A DNA stretch of 64,000 nucleotides from Pelomonas sp051857475 (GCF_051857475.1 NZ_JBPZGZ010000002.1:868001-932000), one strand, 5' to 3'. Numbered from the stretch's first letter, positions 51,207 to 59,972 are shown. Notes: generated by a model from the sequence alone, not told the origin. Made by a program: numbers and translations.

Positions 51207-53149
51207 AGACGACGCTTGCCCTTGTCGCCCTGCTGGCCCTGGCCGGCTGCAGCCGCGAAACCGCAGCGCCGTCCGGCGATGCCAGCGCCACGACGGTGCA
51301 GGCCAACGCGGCTTTCGCCAAGAGCCTGCCGCTGTCTGATCAGCAGGACTTCGAAGACGCCAGGCGCGGCTTCATCGCCCGCCCCAGCGGCAAGATCCTG
51401 GCCGCCGATGGCAGCGTCATCACCGACTTCGACGCCTTCAACTTTGTCGACGGCGACGCACCGCCCACCGTCAACCCCAGCCTGTGGCGCCACGCCAAGC
51501 TGAATGCCCGGATCGGCCTGTTCAAGGTCGTCGACGGTGTCTACCAATTGCGCGGCTTCGACATCGGCAACATGACGCTGATCGAGGGCAAGACCGGCTG
51601 GATCGTCGTCGACGCCCTGACCTGCCGCGAGACCGCTGCCGCGGCCCTGGCCTTCGCGCGCCAGCACCTCGGCAACAAGCCGGTCACGGCCCTGCTGTTC
51701 TCGCACAGCCATGTCGACCACTTCGGCGGCGCCCTGGGCGTGCTGACGCCCGAGCAGGTCAAGGCCGGCGTGCCGGTCATCGCCTCCAATGGCTTCATGG
51801 AAGAGGCCACCAGCGAGAACGTGCTGGTGGGCACGGCCATGGGCCGGCGCTCGGCCTACCAGTTCGGCAAGAACCTGGAGCGCTCGGCTCATGGCCTGGT
51901 GGACACCGGCCTGGGCAAGGGCGTGGGCTACGGGACCTTCGGCGTGCTGGCGCCGACCGACCTCATCACCCAACCCACCGAGGAGCGCGTGCTGGACGGC
52001 GTACGCATCGTCTTCCACAACGTGCCCGGCGCCGAGGCGCCGGCCGAGATGACGTTCTCGATTCCCGCGCTAAAGGTCTATGGCGGTGCCGAGAACCTGG
52101 CCCAGACCATGCACAACCTGCTGCCGGTGCGCGGTGCCAAGGTGCGCGACGCGCTGCGTTGGGCCGGCTACATGCAGGATGCGCTGGACCAGCTGGGCGA
52201 TGCCGAGGTCTATGTCGGCCAGCACAACTGGCCGATCTGGGGCCATCAGCGCATCGCCGAGTTCATCACCCAGCATCGCGACGTCTACAAATACACCCAC
52301 GACCAGACAGTGCGCCTCATCAACGCCGGCCTGACGCCGGCTGAGATCGCCGATCAGGTCAAGCTGCCCCCATCGCTGCAGAGCTACTTCGGCACGCGCG
52401 GCTATTACGGCGACCTGCGCCACAACGTGAAGGCCGTCTACCAGTTCTACCTGGGCGCCTACGACGGCAACCCGGCCCATCTCGACCCGCTGCCGCCGGT
52501 GGAGATGGCCAGGCGCTATGTCGAGCTGGCCGGCGGCGCGGACAAGGCTGTGGCCGTGGCCCAGCAGGCCTTCGACAAAGGCGACTACCGCTGGGCCGCC
52601 GAGCTGCTCAACCAGGTCGTGTTCGCCGACGGCGGCCACAAGGCTGCGCGCGAGCTGCTGGCCCGCACCTACGACCAGCTGGGCTATGTTGCCGAGGCCA
52701 GCACCTGGCGCAACAGCTATCTGACGGCGGCTGCCGAGCTGCGTGGTGGCTCGCCCCAGCAAGGCATCAATCGCGCCGCCTTTGTCGACATGCTGGCCCA
52801 GACGCCCATCGAGCGCTTCCTGGAGGCCATGGCCGCCGGCCTCAACGGCCCGGCCGCCGAGGGCAAGAACTTCAAGATCAATCTGGTGTTGACCGACACG
52901 AAGGAGAGCTATGTGCTGTGGATCGAGAACGCCGTCCTCCATCACCGCCGCGCTGAACCGGCCGCCGATGCGAATGCGACGCTGACGCTGACCCAGGGCT
53001 TCTTCGTACGCATGATGGCCGGCACCGCCGGCGCCAAGGACATGCTGACCTCGGACGACATCCAGGTGACCGGCAGCAAGATCGACCTGGCGCGCTTCCT
53101 GGGCCTGATCGACAAGGCCTCGGGCACCTTCCCCATCGTCACGCGTTGA
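51203..53149 (+). CDS. Alkylsulfatase, metallo-beta-lactamase fold (SdsA1-like), lipoprotein
   Basis: This 648-residue protein has a lipoprotein signal (lipobox LAGC, C16) where SdsA1 has a Sec signal. The metallo-beta-lactamase motif HSHVDH is at 168-173. The rest follows SdsA1: a dimerisation helix block at about 440-540 and an SCP-2-like C-terminal domain at about 545-648 that binds alkyl chains. It hydrolyses primary alkyl sulfates such as dodecyl sulfate to alcohol and sulfate. Coupling to a GMC alcohol dehydrogenase is unusual and suggests immediate oxidation of the released alcohol. A LysR gene is divergent. Confidence 0.87.
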   Translation: MKTTLALVALLALAGCSRETAAPSGDASATTVQANAAFAKSLPLSDQQDFEDARRGFIARPSGKILAADGSVITDFDAFNFVDGDAPPTVNPSLWRHAKLNARIGLFKVVDGVYQLRGFDIGNMTLIEGKTGWIVVDALTCRETAAAALAFARQHLGNKPVTALLFSHSHVDHFGGALGVLTPEQVKAGVPVIASNGFMEEATSENVLVGTAMGRRSAYQFGKNLERSAHGLVDTGLGKGVGYGTFGVLAPTDLITQPTEERVLDGVRIVFHNVPGAEAPAEMTFSIPALKVYGGAENLAQTMHNLLPVRGAKVRDALRWAGYMQDALDQLGDAEVYVGQHNWPIWGHQRIAEFITQHRDVYKYTHDQTVRLINAGLTPAEIADQVKLPPSLQSYFGTRGYYGDLRHNVKAVYQFYLGAYDGNPAHLDPLPPVEMARRYVELAGGADKAVAVAQQAFDKGDYRWAAELLNQVVFADGGHKAARELLARTYDQLGYVAEASTWRNSYLTAAAELRGGSPQQGINRAAFVDMLAQTPIERFLEAMAAGLNGPAAEGKNFKINLVLTDTKESYVLWIENAVLHHRRAEPAADANATLTLTQGFFVRMMAGTAGAKDMLTSDDIQVTGSKIDLARFLGLIDKASGTFPIVTR

Positions 53150-53209
53150 CACGCGCGGGGCCGGCGGTGCGGGCAAAATCGGGCGCTTCTTTCCAAGGAC
53201 GCATGACCC

Positions 53210-53566
53210 GTGAAGCACAAGCCCCTGCTTTTGATCGCCGGCCTGCTGATTGCCGCCTCCGCCTTCGCGGCCGATGAGCCGCCTTCCACCCTCGACAAGA
53301 TCGAAGGGGCCGTGTCGCGCGGTGCCCAGGCCGCCGCCAGCGGTGTGGCGCGCGGCGTTCACGCGGCGGCCAGCGGCATCGAGCGCGGTGCCAAGGCGAC
53401 GGCGCGGGGCATCGAGAAGGGCGCCAATGCGACGGCCCGCGGCGTGTCCAAGGGTGTGGATGCCGCCGCCAGCGGCGTCAAGAAGGGCGCCGACGCGACG
53501 AGCAATGCCGTGCGCAAGACGGCCGACAAGATCGAGGGCAGCGGCAGCAGCGCCCCGGCGAACTAG
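53210..53566 (+). CDS. Secreted 11-residue-repeat amphipathic helix protein
   Basis: This 118-residue protein starts at a GTG and has a signal peptide (1-21). Seven repeats of 11 residues (33-109) follow the plan x-G-[VI]-x-[RK]-G-[AV]-x-A-[AT]-[AS]. Val or Ile recurs every 11 residues, Arg or Lys two later, and Gly three later. An 11-residue period gives a slow-wound amphipathic helix, as in LEA proteins, apolipoproteins and synuclein. A membrane-surface or desiccation-protection role is possible. The ends are disordered. It converges with the next gene by a 4-bp overlap. Confidence 0.72.
   Translation: MKHKPLLLIAGLLIAASAFAADEPPSTLDKIEGAVSRGAQAAASGVARGVHAAASGIERGAKATARGIEKGANATARGVSKGVDAAASGVKKGADATSNAVRKTADKIEGSGSSAPAN
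53306..53536 (+). repeat. 33-bp tandem coding repeat, seven units
   Basis: Seven 33-bp units encode the 11-residue repeats of the secreted protein. The units have diverged at the DNA level but keep the codon positions for Gly, Val/Ile and Arg/Lys, so selection acts on the protein pattern rather than on the DNA. No spacer or non-coding repeat is seen. Confidence 0.8.
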
Positions 53567-54072
53567 GACTTGTCGTTGGGCAGGTTGTCCACCGTGTAGA
53601 ACTCGCTGGCGATCTTCCAGTCGCCGCGCACCTTGAGCAGGTGCAGGATCTTCCAGCCCTGGCCGCCACCGCCCTGCTCGACCAGGCGGGTCTCGAACTT
53701 CAGCGACGCCTGGGCCAGGTCGCCGTCGCGTTCGATGTGGATGTCGTAGAAGCGCTGCGCGTATTTGCGACCGCTCTCGAACACCGACTGCCGGAAGCCT
53801 GCATAGGCCTGCACGGCGGGCAGCCCTGGCGCGAAGTCGGCCGGCAGCGAGCCCCGCAGGCCCATGAAGGGAATGGACGTGTCCAGCAGCAGGCGCTCGA
53901 AGCCGGCGCGGTCGCCCTGGCTCACGCAGCGGGTGTAGGCCTGCAGCACCGCGTTGATGCGCTGGTTCTCAGGGTCCTGGGGGTCGGTGACGGGCGTCAT
54001 GGTCTGGGCGGCGGCGAGGCCCGCACAGGCCAGCAGCAGGGTGGCAATGCCGGAGGTCAGGGTGGGGCGCAT
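53563..54072 (-). CDS. Secreted NTF2-like (SnoaL-type) protein
   Basis: This 169-residue protein has a signal peptide (1-22, cleavage after AAA). The mature part has an NTF2-like layout: a helix with NQRINAVLQAYTRCVSQGDRAGFERLLL, then strands ending WKILHLLKVRGDWKIASEFYTV. The family includes ketosteroid isomerase-like enzymes and ligand-binding proteins, so the function is open. It is the second secreted NTF2-like protein in the window. It converges with the repeat-protein gene. Confidence 0.75.
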   Translation of the reverse strand: MRPTLTSGIATLLLACAGLAAAQTMTPVTDPQDPENQRINAVLQAYTRCVSQGDRAGFERLLLDTSIPFMGLRGSLPADFAPGLPAVQAYAGFRQSVFESGRKYAQRFYDIHIERDGDLAQASLKFETRLVEQGGGGQGWKILHLLKVRGDWKIASEFYTVDNLPNDKS

Positions 54073-54164
54073 CTCGGTGGCGTGGGTGGAGGGAGGTGGC
54101 CCACTCTAGGAAGGCGCCGGCCCCACAACAAGCGAGAGTTTTTCGCCGGATGCTTAAGCGTTGC

Positions 54165-55034
54165 TCAAGTGTTGGCCGCGTCCAGCCGAGAGCGCACGTC
54201 GTCGCGCACGATGCCGGCCAGGGCCGTCACGGCCGGGCGATGCTCCTCGGACTGGTGGCGCAGCGACACCGTCACCGCCGGCAGCGGCGGCAGGCCCAGG
54301 GCCGGACCGACGGCCTGCACACCGGCCGGCCGGTGCAGGCCCGCGCGCGGCAGCACGCCCAGGCCGGCGCGGGCCGCGGCCCACAGCGCGGAGACGCTGG
54401 TGCTGGTCAAGGCGACCTGCCAGGCGCGGCTTTCGCGCTGCAGCGCGTCCAGGGCCAGGCGGCGGAAGACGCAGGGTGATTCGAACAGCAGCAGCGGCAC
54501 GGGTTCGCCAGCGCGCACTGCCAACGTGGGCGCGCCAAACCATTCGATGGGCCATTGGCCGATGGCGTCGGGCGCGTCGGCCGGCCCATCGCCAAAGGCC
54601 AGGCCCAGGTCCAGCGTGCAGGCGGTCACGCCCGCGTTGACGGCGCCGCTGCCGCAGACCGACACGTCCAGCCTCACCGAACGTTGGCTGGCGGAAAAGC
54701 GCGCCAGCGTGTCGGGCAGCCAGCCGTCGGCGAAGTCCTGGGGCATGCCGAAGCGCACCTCGCCGACCAGTTCACCGGCCTGCAGGGCCAGCAGGGCTTC
54801 GTCGTTGAGCTGCAGCATACGCCGCGCATAGGCGGCCAGGCGTTCGCCCGCCTCGGTGGGCAACTGTTGCCGGCCCACCTTGCGGAAGAGCTGCTGACCC
54901 AGCCTCTCCTCCAGCGTGCGCATCTGCAGGCTGATGGCCGCGGGCGTGCGGTGCAGGCGCTCGGCCGCCTTGCTGAAGCCGCCGAGGTCGACGGCCAGCA
55001 CCAGGGTGCGCAAGGCGGCCAGGTCGAGGATCAT
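54165..55034 (-). CDS. LysR-family transcriptional regulator
   Basis: This 289-residue regulator has ALRTLVLAVDLGGFSKAAERLHRTPAAISLQMRTLEERLG as its DNA-binding region. Its effector domain contains VRFGMPQDFADGWLPDTLARF. It starts 8 bp after the stop of the upstream metallo-beta-lactamase fold gene in the same direction, so it may be read from that gene's promoter. The open frame upstream of the ATG belongs to the shadow of that gene. Confidence 0.87.
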   Translation of the reverse strand: MILDLAALRTLVLAVDLGGFSKAAERLHRTPAAISLQMRTLEERLGQQLFRKVGRQQLPTEAGERLAAYARRMLQLNDEALLALQAGELVGEVRFGMPQDFADGWLPDTLARFSASQRSVRLDVSVCGSGAVNAGVTACTLDLGLAFGDGPADAPDAIGQWPIEWFGAPTLAVRAGEPVPLLLFESPCVFRRLALDALQRESRAWQVALTSTSVSALWAAARAGLGVLPRAGLHRPAGVQAVGPALGLPPLPAVTVSLRHQSEEHRPAVTALAGIVRDDVRSRLDAANT

Positions 55035-55042
55035 CCGTGGCG

Positions 55043-56182
55043 TCAATCGAGAGGCCAGGGCATGGCCTTGGGCATCTTGCTCGGGTCGTCGGGCTCGGCC
55101 GGCTTCAAGACCTTGTGGCCGGGCGCCTCGGCCTCGCGCCACCAGGGCTGGGCCGGTTCGCCCTTGGCCGGCTCCACGGCCTCGCCCAGGCGCGGCATCA
55201 GCAATTGGGCGCCCTGCTTGGGGCCGAGTTCCAGCAGGGTCTCGGCCGGCTGGTCCCAGTCGTGCAGGGCCAGCGAGAAGGTGCCCCAGTGCACCGGCAG
55301 GAAGGCGCCGCCGCCCAGCAGCTGGTAGGCCTTCAGCGCGTTCTCCGGGCCGAGATGGATGTCGCCCCAGGAGGGGTGGAAGGCGCCCACCTCGAGCATG
55401 ACGAGGTCGAAGGGGCCGAAGTGCTCGCGGATGGCCGCGTACTCGGTCGTCAGGCCGGTGTCGCCGCTGAAGAAGACGCGGTGCTTCGGCGTCTCGATGA
55501 CGATGGACGACCACAGCGTGGCGTTGCGATCGGTCAGGGAGCGGCCCGAGAAGTGTTGAGACGGTGCGGTGTGGATGCGCAGCTCGCCCTTGGGTGCCTG
55601 CCAGTGCTCCCACCAGTCCAGCTCGACGATGCGCTCGGCGGGGATGCCCCAGGCTTCGAGGTGGGCGCCGACGCCGAGCGAGGTGATGAAGGGCACGGCC
55701 TGCAGCTTGACCAGCTCCTTGACCGTGGCCATGTCGAGGTGGTCGTAGTGGTCGTGGGAGATGACGACGGCATCGAGTGGGGGCAAGGCCTTCAGCGCCA
55801 GCGGCACGGGCTGGAAGCGCTTGGGGCCGGCCAGCTGCGAAGGTGAGGCGCGCTTGCCCCAGACCGGGTCGGTCAGCACCCGAAAGCCGTCGATCTCGAT
55901 CATCACCGTCGAGTGGCCCAGCCAGGTGGCGCGCAGGCCGGTGTCGGTGGGCTTGAGCCAGGCGTCCAGCGGGTTGTGCGCGGGCAGGGGGCCGGCGGGC
56001 GTGCGGCGGCCTTCGGAGCAGAGGAAGTCGCCCAGGGACGGCCTCTCGGTGCGGTCGCGCAGCCCCGGCTGGATGGGGTGGACGTTGTGGAAGCCCTCGC
56101 CCGAGTCGGTGACCCGGTAGCGCGGCGAGGCCCGCATGCGTTCAAGACGAGGGCCGGTGGCGCGTTTGCCGAGTGACTTCAT
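55043..56182 (-). CDS. Metallo-beta-lactamase fold hydrolase (NAPE-PLD/UlaG-like)
   Basis: This 379-residue cytoplasmic protein has the metal motif SHDHYDHLD (142-150), a second ligand region VFFSGDTG and a closing VHWGTF. The WLGHSTVMIEIDGFRVLTDPVW opening is typical of the NAPE-phospholipase D or L-ascorbate lactonase-like group. Its start overlaps the YkgJ-like gene stop by 4 bp. A phosphodiester or lactone substrate is likely but not fixed. Confidence 0.87.
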   Translation of the reverse strand: MKSLGKRATGPRLERMRASPRYRVTDSGEGFHNVHPIQPGLRDRTERPSLGDFLCSEGRRTPAGPLPAHNPLDAWLKPTDTGLRATWLGHSTVMIEIDGFRVLTDPVWGKRASPSQLAGPKRFQPVPLALKALPPLDAVVISHDHYDHLDMATVKELVKLQAVPFITSLGVGAHLEAWGIPAERIVELDWWEHWQAPKGELRIHTAPSQHFSGRSLTDRNATLWSSIVIETPKHRVFFSGDTGLTTEYAAIREHFGPFDLVMLEVGAFHPSWGDIHLGPENALKAYQLLGGGAFLPVHWGTFSLALHDWDQPAETLLELGPKQGAQLLMPRLGEAVEPAKGEPAQPWWREAEAPGHKVLKPAEPDDPSKMPKAMPWPLD

Positions 56183-56538
56183 GGCAGCTGAGGTTGGGGC
56201 GAATCTGCCGAGATGGCGGCGCGGCGCGGGCTTTCAAGGCCGTGGGCGGCGCGGGCCTTCCGACATTGGGCGTCGCCGGGCTCGACGCTGCGACAGGTGC
56301 TGGAGCGCTGGGCGTAGATGCTGCAACCCACCGACCGCCCGACTTCGCCCTGCAGCGCGACGCAACGGACCGGCTGCGTCTCAGTGCCGGCCATGCAGCG
56401 GTGCTGGGGGCTGACCTGGCGCGTCAACGCCACCGGCACCGTGCCGCCGGGCGCGTCGTCGGCCTCGGCCCAGTAGAAGGAGACGCGGAACACGGCGCAG
56501 CAGGCGCCGCAGCGCTGGCAGTCGAATTCGTCGGCCAT
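56179..56538 (-). CDS. YkgJ-family cysteine cluster protein
   Basis: This 119-residue protein opens with the cysteine cluster CQRCGACC, followed by FRVSFYW. A second group lies downstream (RC near residue 50, VRC, GCSIYAQRSSTCR). This is the YkgJ/CxxCxxCC family of putative metal or Fe-S binding proteins of unknown role. The ATG is placed to begin MADEFDCQRC. It lies between the RidA-like gene (7 bp upstream) and the hydrolase gene (4-bp overlap), so these form one operon. Confidence 0.83.
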   Translation of the reverse strand: MADEFDCQRCGACCAVFRVSFYWAEADDAPGGTVPVALTRQVSPQHRCMAGTETQPVRCVALQGEVGRSVGCSIYAQRSSTCRSVEPGDAQCRKARAAHGLESPRRAAISADSPQPQLP

Positions 56539-56545
56539 GCCGCGC

Positions 56546-56926
56546 TCAGGCCTCCGCAATCGCCGCGACGGACACCTTGAGCCCCGGGATGCGCGCCGGC
56601 AGCTTGGCACCCTGGCGGGCCGGCGGGTTGGACGGGAACCAGCGCAGGTACTCCTCGTTCATGCCGGCGAAGTCGTCCTCGTCGGCCAGCACGATGGTCA
56701 CGCTGACGATTTTGTCCAGAGAGCTGCCGGCCGCCTCCAGGATGGCGGTGATGTTGGTCAGGCACTGGCGGGTCTGCTCCTGCACCGTGGTGCCGACGAA
56801 CTGGCCGGTCTCGGGATCGGTCGGCGCCGTGCCGGACACGAAGACCAGGCCCGCGGCCTTGACGGCCTGGCTGTAGACCGGCGGCGGCTTGGCAGCCTTG
56901 GGGGTGTAGACGATGTCGCGGGGCAT
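56546..56926 (-). CDS. RidA family deaminase
   Basis: This 126-residue protein has the RidA/YjgF pattern: AVKAAGLVFVSGTAPTDPETG, a QTRQCLTNI helix, and the closing LPARIPGLKVSVAAIAEA with the conserved arginine. RidA enzymes hydrolyse reactive enamine/imine intermediates. AGAGGAG lies 7 bp before the chosen ATG, and an ATG 8 codons earlier sits too far into that sequence. It heads the operon with the YkgJ-like and hydrolase genes. Confidence 0.85.
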   Translation of the reverse strand: MPRDIVYTPKAAKPPPVYSQAVKAAGLVFVSGTAPTDPETGQFVGTTVQEQTRQCLTNITAILEAAGSSLDKIVSVTIVLADEDDFAGMNEEYLRWFPSNPPARQGAKLPARIPGLKVSVAAIAEA

Positions 56927-56967
56927 GCCATCTCCTCTTTGAGTTGCCATCTTTCGGGCCGAGCGCT

Positions 56968-57030
56968 GGGCCGCTCCCGAGCCGGCCCGCTTGGGCGATG
57001 TGCTTGCGGCTCAACGCCGCAAGCATCGCC
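56968..57030. repeat. Twin hairpins, REP-like intergenic element
   Basis: Two hairpins stand side by side in the 171-bp space between the cupin and RidA-like genes. The first pairs GGGCCG with CGGCCC across 9 bases. The second has a 15-16-bp stem (GGCGATG-t-GCTTGCGGC against GCCGCAAGCATCGCC) around the loop TCAAC. Neither is followed by T residues. The form resembles a repetitive intergenic element more than a terminator, but only one copy is visible here. Confidence 0.5.
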
Positions 57031-57097
57031 GTCTCCTCGGGGGACCGACCAGGCTCGTCCGCGTTCAGCGAGGCGAGACTGGGCGAGGGGCATCATT

Positions 57098-57481
57098 TCA
57101 TGCCGGCTGATGGCGCGTACCGGCGCCCATGGTGATGAAGAACATGCGGCTGGGCCGGTACACCTTGACCGTGTGCCAGACGCCGCGCGGCACGACGACG
57201 GCGCCGCGGTCGGTGATGCGCTGCGAGGTCAGGGCGCCGTCGGCCGTCTCCATCAGGAACTGGATGTCGCCGTCCAGCAGGTAGACGAACTCCTCGCCGT
57301 GGGGGTGCATCTCCCAACTGCCCCAGTCGGCGTCGCAGACGAACTCCGACACCAGCCAGTCCTTGCCGAGGGCGTCCAGGGCCTCCTGGGGCTGTGACCA
57401 GAACTCGCGGCCGCCGGCTTCCTGGCGGATGGCGCCGGTGGCGTCGAGCAGGGCATAGGTTTCGTCGGGCAGGAACTTCAT
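57098..57481 (-). CDS. Cupin-domain protein
   Basis: This 127-residue protein has cupin motif 1 (WEMHPHGEEFVYLLDGDIQFL) with two His and Glu, and motif 2 (AVVVPRGVWHTVKVY) with the fourth metal ligand. All ligands are present, so it should bind a metal. The ATG follows GGAG at 8 bp. It could be an enzyme or a sensor, and no substrate is evident. The twin hairpins follow downstream. Confidence 0.8.
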   Translation of the reverse strand: MKFLPDETYALLDATGAIRQEAGGREFWSQPQEALDALGKDWLVSEFVCDADWGSWEMHPHGEEFVYLLDGDIQFLMETADGALTSQRITDRGAVVVPRGVWHTVKVYRPSRMFFITMGAGTRHQPA

Positions 57482-57576
57482 CGGCAGGTCTCCTGGCGCT
57501 GATTGTGCGGGGCCGGTGTGCAACATGCCGCAACCGCGCCGCTTGAAATGCCGGCCGGCGGCGGCATCTGGGACAC

Positions 57577-57906
57577 ATGCCTTCCGTCATCAAGCTTGCC
57601 GTCCCCGCCGAACTGCTGTCCCTCGTGCGCCTGGCCCAGTTGCTGCAGGCGCTTGAAGGCCAGGGCCATGCGGCCGATCCCCACCAATACCAGCTCCTGG
57701 TGCAGAAACTCGGCGCCGAGCTGCGTGAGCACCAGGGCCACGAGTCGTTGGCCGGCCTGCTCGACCACTTCCCCGCCGCGGCCGAGGTCTACGAAAACCT
57801 GCAGTACGGCCATGCCGGCCTGGTGCGCGCGCCGCTGGAGATGTCGTTGACGTCGGAGCTGGCGACGCGCGGGCTGCTGGACCGGATGAGGAAGAAGCCG
57901 AACTAG
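57577..57906 (+). CDS. Small helical protein, unknown
   Basis: The 109 residues form a helical protein with LLSLVRLAQLLQALEGQGHA at the start and YENLQYGHAGLVRAPLEMS in the middle, ending in a basic tail. The stop overlaps the convergent kinase gene by 4 bp. I recognise no family. Codon use matches its neighbours and no in-frame stop exists, which supports a real gene. It has no evident partner. Confidence 0.55.
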   Translation: MPSVIKLAVPAELLSLVRLAQLLQALEGQGHAADPHQYQLLVQKLGAELREHQGHESLAGLLDHFPAAAEVYENLQYGHAGLVRAPLEMSLTSELATRGLLDRMRKKPN

Positions 57907-59972
57907 GAGCGCCGCAGCCCGATCTCGAAGACGACGCCGTCCTCGACATTGCGTGCCGCGATGCTGCCGCCCATCTTGGCCAGATAGGTCTTGGCGACGA
58001 ACAGGCCCTGGCCGCGCCTCACGCCGTCCTCGGGCTCGGCATCGCTGACGCCGTAGTCGAAGATGCGTGTCAGCTGCTCGTCGGCGATGTGAGGGCCCTG
58101 GTTGTGGATGTCGACGAGGGCCAGTTCGCCTTCGACACGCAGGGCCAGCGTGACGGGTGTGCCGGCCACGCGGTAGCGGTCGGCATTGGTCAGCACATGG
58201 GTGATGGCGTCTTCCAGCGGGTACTCGTCGGCCTGGGCCCAGACCGGCTCGCCGGGCGTGTAGGCGACATCGGCAATGCCGGCATAGGCCGCGTTCTCGG
58301 CCACCTGGCGCAGGAAGGCATCCACATCCAGCCGGCCCACGGCCAGTGTCGCGGCGGCCAGGGCCTCGCTGGGTGACGCCTGGCCGTAGAGCACCTTGAC
58401 GGCCTGCTGCATGCGCTGCACATAGCGCCGGCTGGGGTCGGAATCGCCGGCGTGCAGCAGCATCAGCGACTGCAGTGGCGACATGATCTCGTGGCCCACT
58501 GCATGCCACTGGTCGTGCTCGCGTTCGGCGCGCAGCTGCTCGCGGCGCAGGCTGTCGCGGGCGTGCTGCAGCAGGTCGGACAGGCTGCCGGCCAGGATGC
58601 CCAGCTCGTCGCGGCCGCGCAGGTCGGCCACGTCCAGGGTGCCGAGCTCGAAGCGCTTCTCGTCGGGGCGCTGCAGCTGGTGCGACAGCGCGGCGGCGCG
58701 TTGGGTCAGCGAGGCCACACGGCGGATCAGGCCCATCTCGATGATGAGCCAGGCCAGCGCAATTGATGCCAGCATGGCGCCCACCGGCCAGGCCAGCCGG
58801 GCGGCGCTGGCGCTCAAGGACCGGTCCAGGCCTTGCAGGTCGCCCGTCAGCGTGATGTCGAAACGGCCGGCCGGCGTCGTCACCGTGTCTCTGGCCTGCA
58901 GGGTGTGCGGCATGGCCGGCGCCGGCAGGTGCTGGATCAGGGTCGTCAGCCAGGGCGAGGGTGGCGCGCCGGCCTCCTCTGCGCCTTGCAGCAGCGCGAC
59001 CAGGTTGTTGCCGCGCTTGATCTGCAGCGTTTCTCCCGGCGCCAGCGTGCCGGACAGCCGCGCCAGCGTCAGCGGCGGCTGACCAATGGAGGCGGCGCTG
59101 TCGAACAGCGTTGCACCACCGGGGCCGAGCAGGGCCAGGCTCAGGCCGGTACGGGACAGGTCCGCGGGCGGCCACTGCGGACCGCCGGGCCGGAACAGTG
59201 CTTCGCGAAACGCTTCCACCGGCAGGCGGATGGACACCGTCGTGCGGCGCGGGCAGGGCTCCGCCGTGCTGAGGCAGGGGCCCTCGCGCCAGACCCAGCC
59301 GCGGAAGTCGCGCTGCGGGCGGGCCTTGTAAGGCAGCGTCGTCGTGTTGCCAGCCTCGCTGACCGTGAAGCCGGGCAGCTGGCCGCGCTGCGCGTCCAGC
59401 ATCTCGACGGGAGCCAGCCAATGCTGCACGACGCCATCGCGCATCAGGCTGATGCTCACGCGGTGCACATCGGCCAGCTCCAGCGTGCCGCGTGCACGCG
59501 ACACCAGCGGCGGCGCGTCCAGGCCGGCTACGAGGTAGACGAAGCCGCCCGCATAGGCATTGCTGCCCACCGCGGTGCACAGGCTGGCGCCGCCGGGGTA
59601 CTGCAGGGCGCAACCGGCCATGTCGACGGCACGCTGGGCCTTGGTCGCATCGTCGAAGTCGATGGCCGCGAACGGCAGCACCAGCGGCGCGACCCAGCCG
59701 GCATCCACCTGCGCCGGCTCCGGATTCATCAGCGCGAGCTGGCCCGAGGGGTGGCGCAGCTGCGCCACGATCTCGGCCAGGGATTTGGCGAAGGTCTGCT
59801 CGTAGCGCTGGGCGTTGCGCTGCCTCTCCTCGTTCAGCAGGGCCAGGGCCAGGGCCAGCGTGGCCAGGGCCAGGGCGACGAAGACGAGGTGGAAGACGAT
59901 GCGGTTGCGAAACGCCGCCAGCCCCAAGCGCGGCATGTCGGGCAGCGGGAAATCAACCCGGCCGAGCTTCAT
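57903..59972 (-). CDS. Sensor histidine kinase with large periplasmic domain
   Basis: This 689-residue protein has one membrane helix at about 25-46, a periplasmic sensor of about 345 residues (47-392), and a second helix at about 393-415. A HAMP-like linker leads to an atypical H-box AVGHEIMSPL (H494). The ATPase domain has an N-box (LTNADRYR), a G1-like HNQGPHI and G2 GQGLFVAKTYL. The sensor domain has paired cysteines (C121, C132 and C233, C240) and no match to a known fold. The cognate regulator is encoded just upstream, overlapping by 4 bp. Confidence 0.87.
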   Translation of the reverse strand: MKLGRVDFPLPDMPRLGLAAFRNRIVFHLVFVALALATLALALALLNEERQRNAQRYEQTFAKSLAEIVAQLRHPSGQLALMNPEPAQVDAGWVAPLVLPFAAIDFDDATKAQRAVDMAGCALQYPGGASLCTAVGSNAYAGGFVYLVAGLDAPPLVSRARGTLELADVHRVSISLMRDGVVQHWLAPVEMLDAQRGQLPGFTVSEAGNTTTLPYKARPQRDFRGWVWREGPCLSTAEPCPRRTTVSIRLPVEAFREALFRPGGPQWPPADLSRTGLSLALLGPGGATLFDSAASIGQPPLTLARLSGTLAPGETLQIKRGNNLVALLQGAEEAGAPPSPWLTTLIQHLPAPAMPHTLQARDTVTTPAGRFDITLTGDLQGLDRSLSASAARLAWPVGAMLASIALAWLIIEMGLIRRVASLTQRAAALSHQLQRPDEKRFELGTLDVADLRGRDELGILAGSLSDLLQHARDSLRREQLRAEREHDQWHAVGHEIMSPLQSLMLLHAGDSDPSRRYVQRMQQAVKVLYGQASPSEALAAATLAVGRLDVDAFLRQVAENAAYAGIADVAYTPGEPVWAQADEYPLEDAITHVLTNADRYRVAGTPVTLALRVEGELALVDIHNQGPHIADEQLTRIFDYGVSDAEPEDGVRRGQGLFVAKTYLAKMGGSIAARNVEDGVVFEIGLRRS

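Noticed and set aside
53203..53212. ATG at 53203 as the start of the repeat protein.
   Set aside because: It is out of frame with the signal peptide and repeats. The GTG at 53210 gives both.
53306..53536. A CRISPR array or non-coding minisatellite, because of the 33-bp periodicity.
   Set aside because: Units are contiguous, degenerate at third positions and keep one reading frame with a protein-level pattern.
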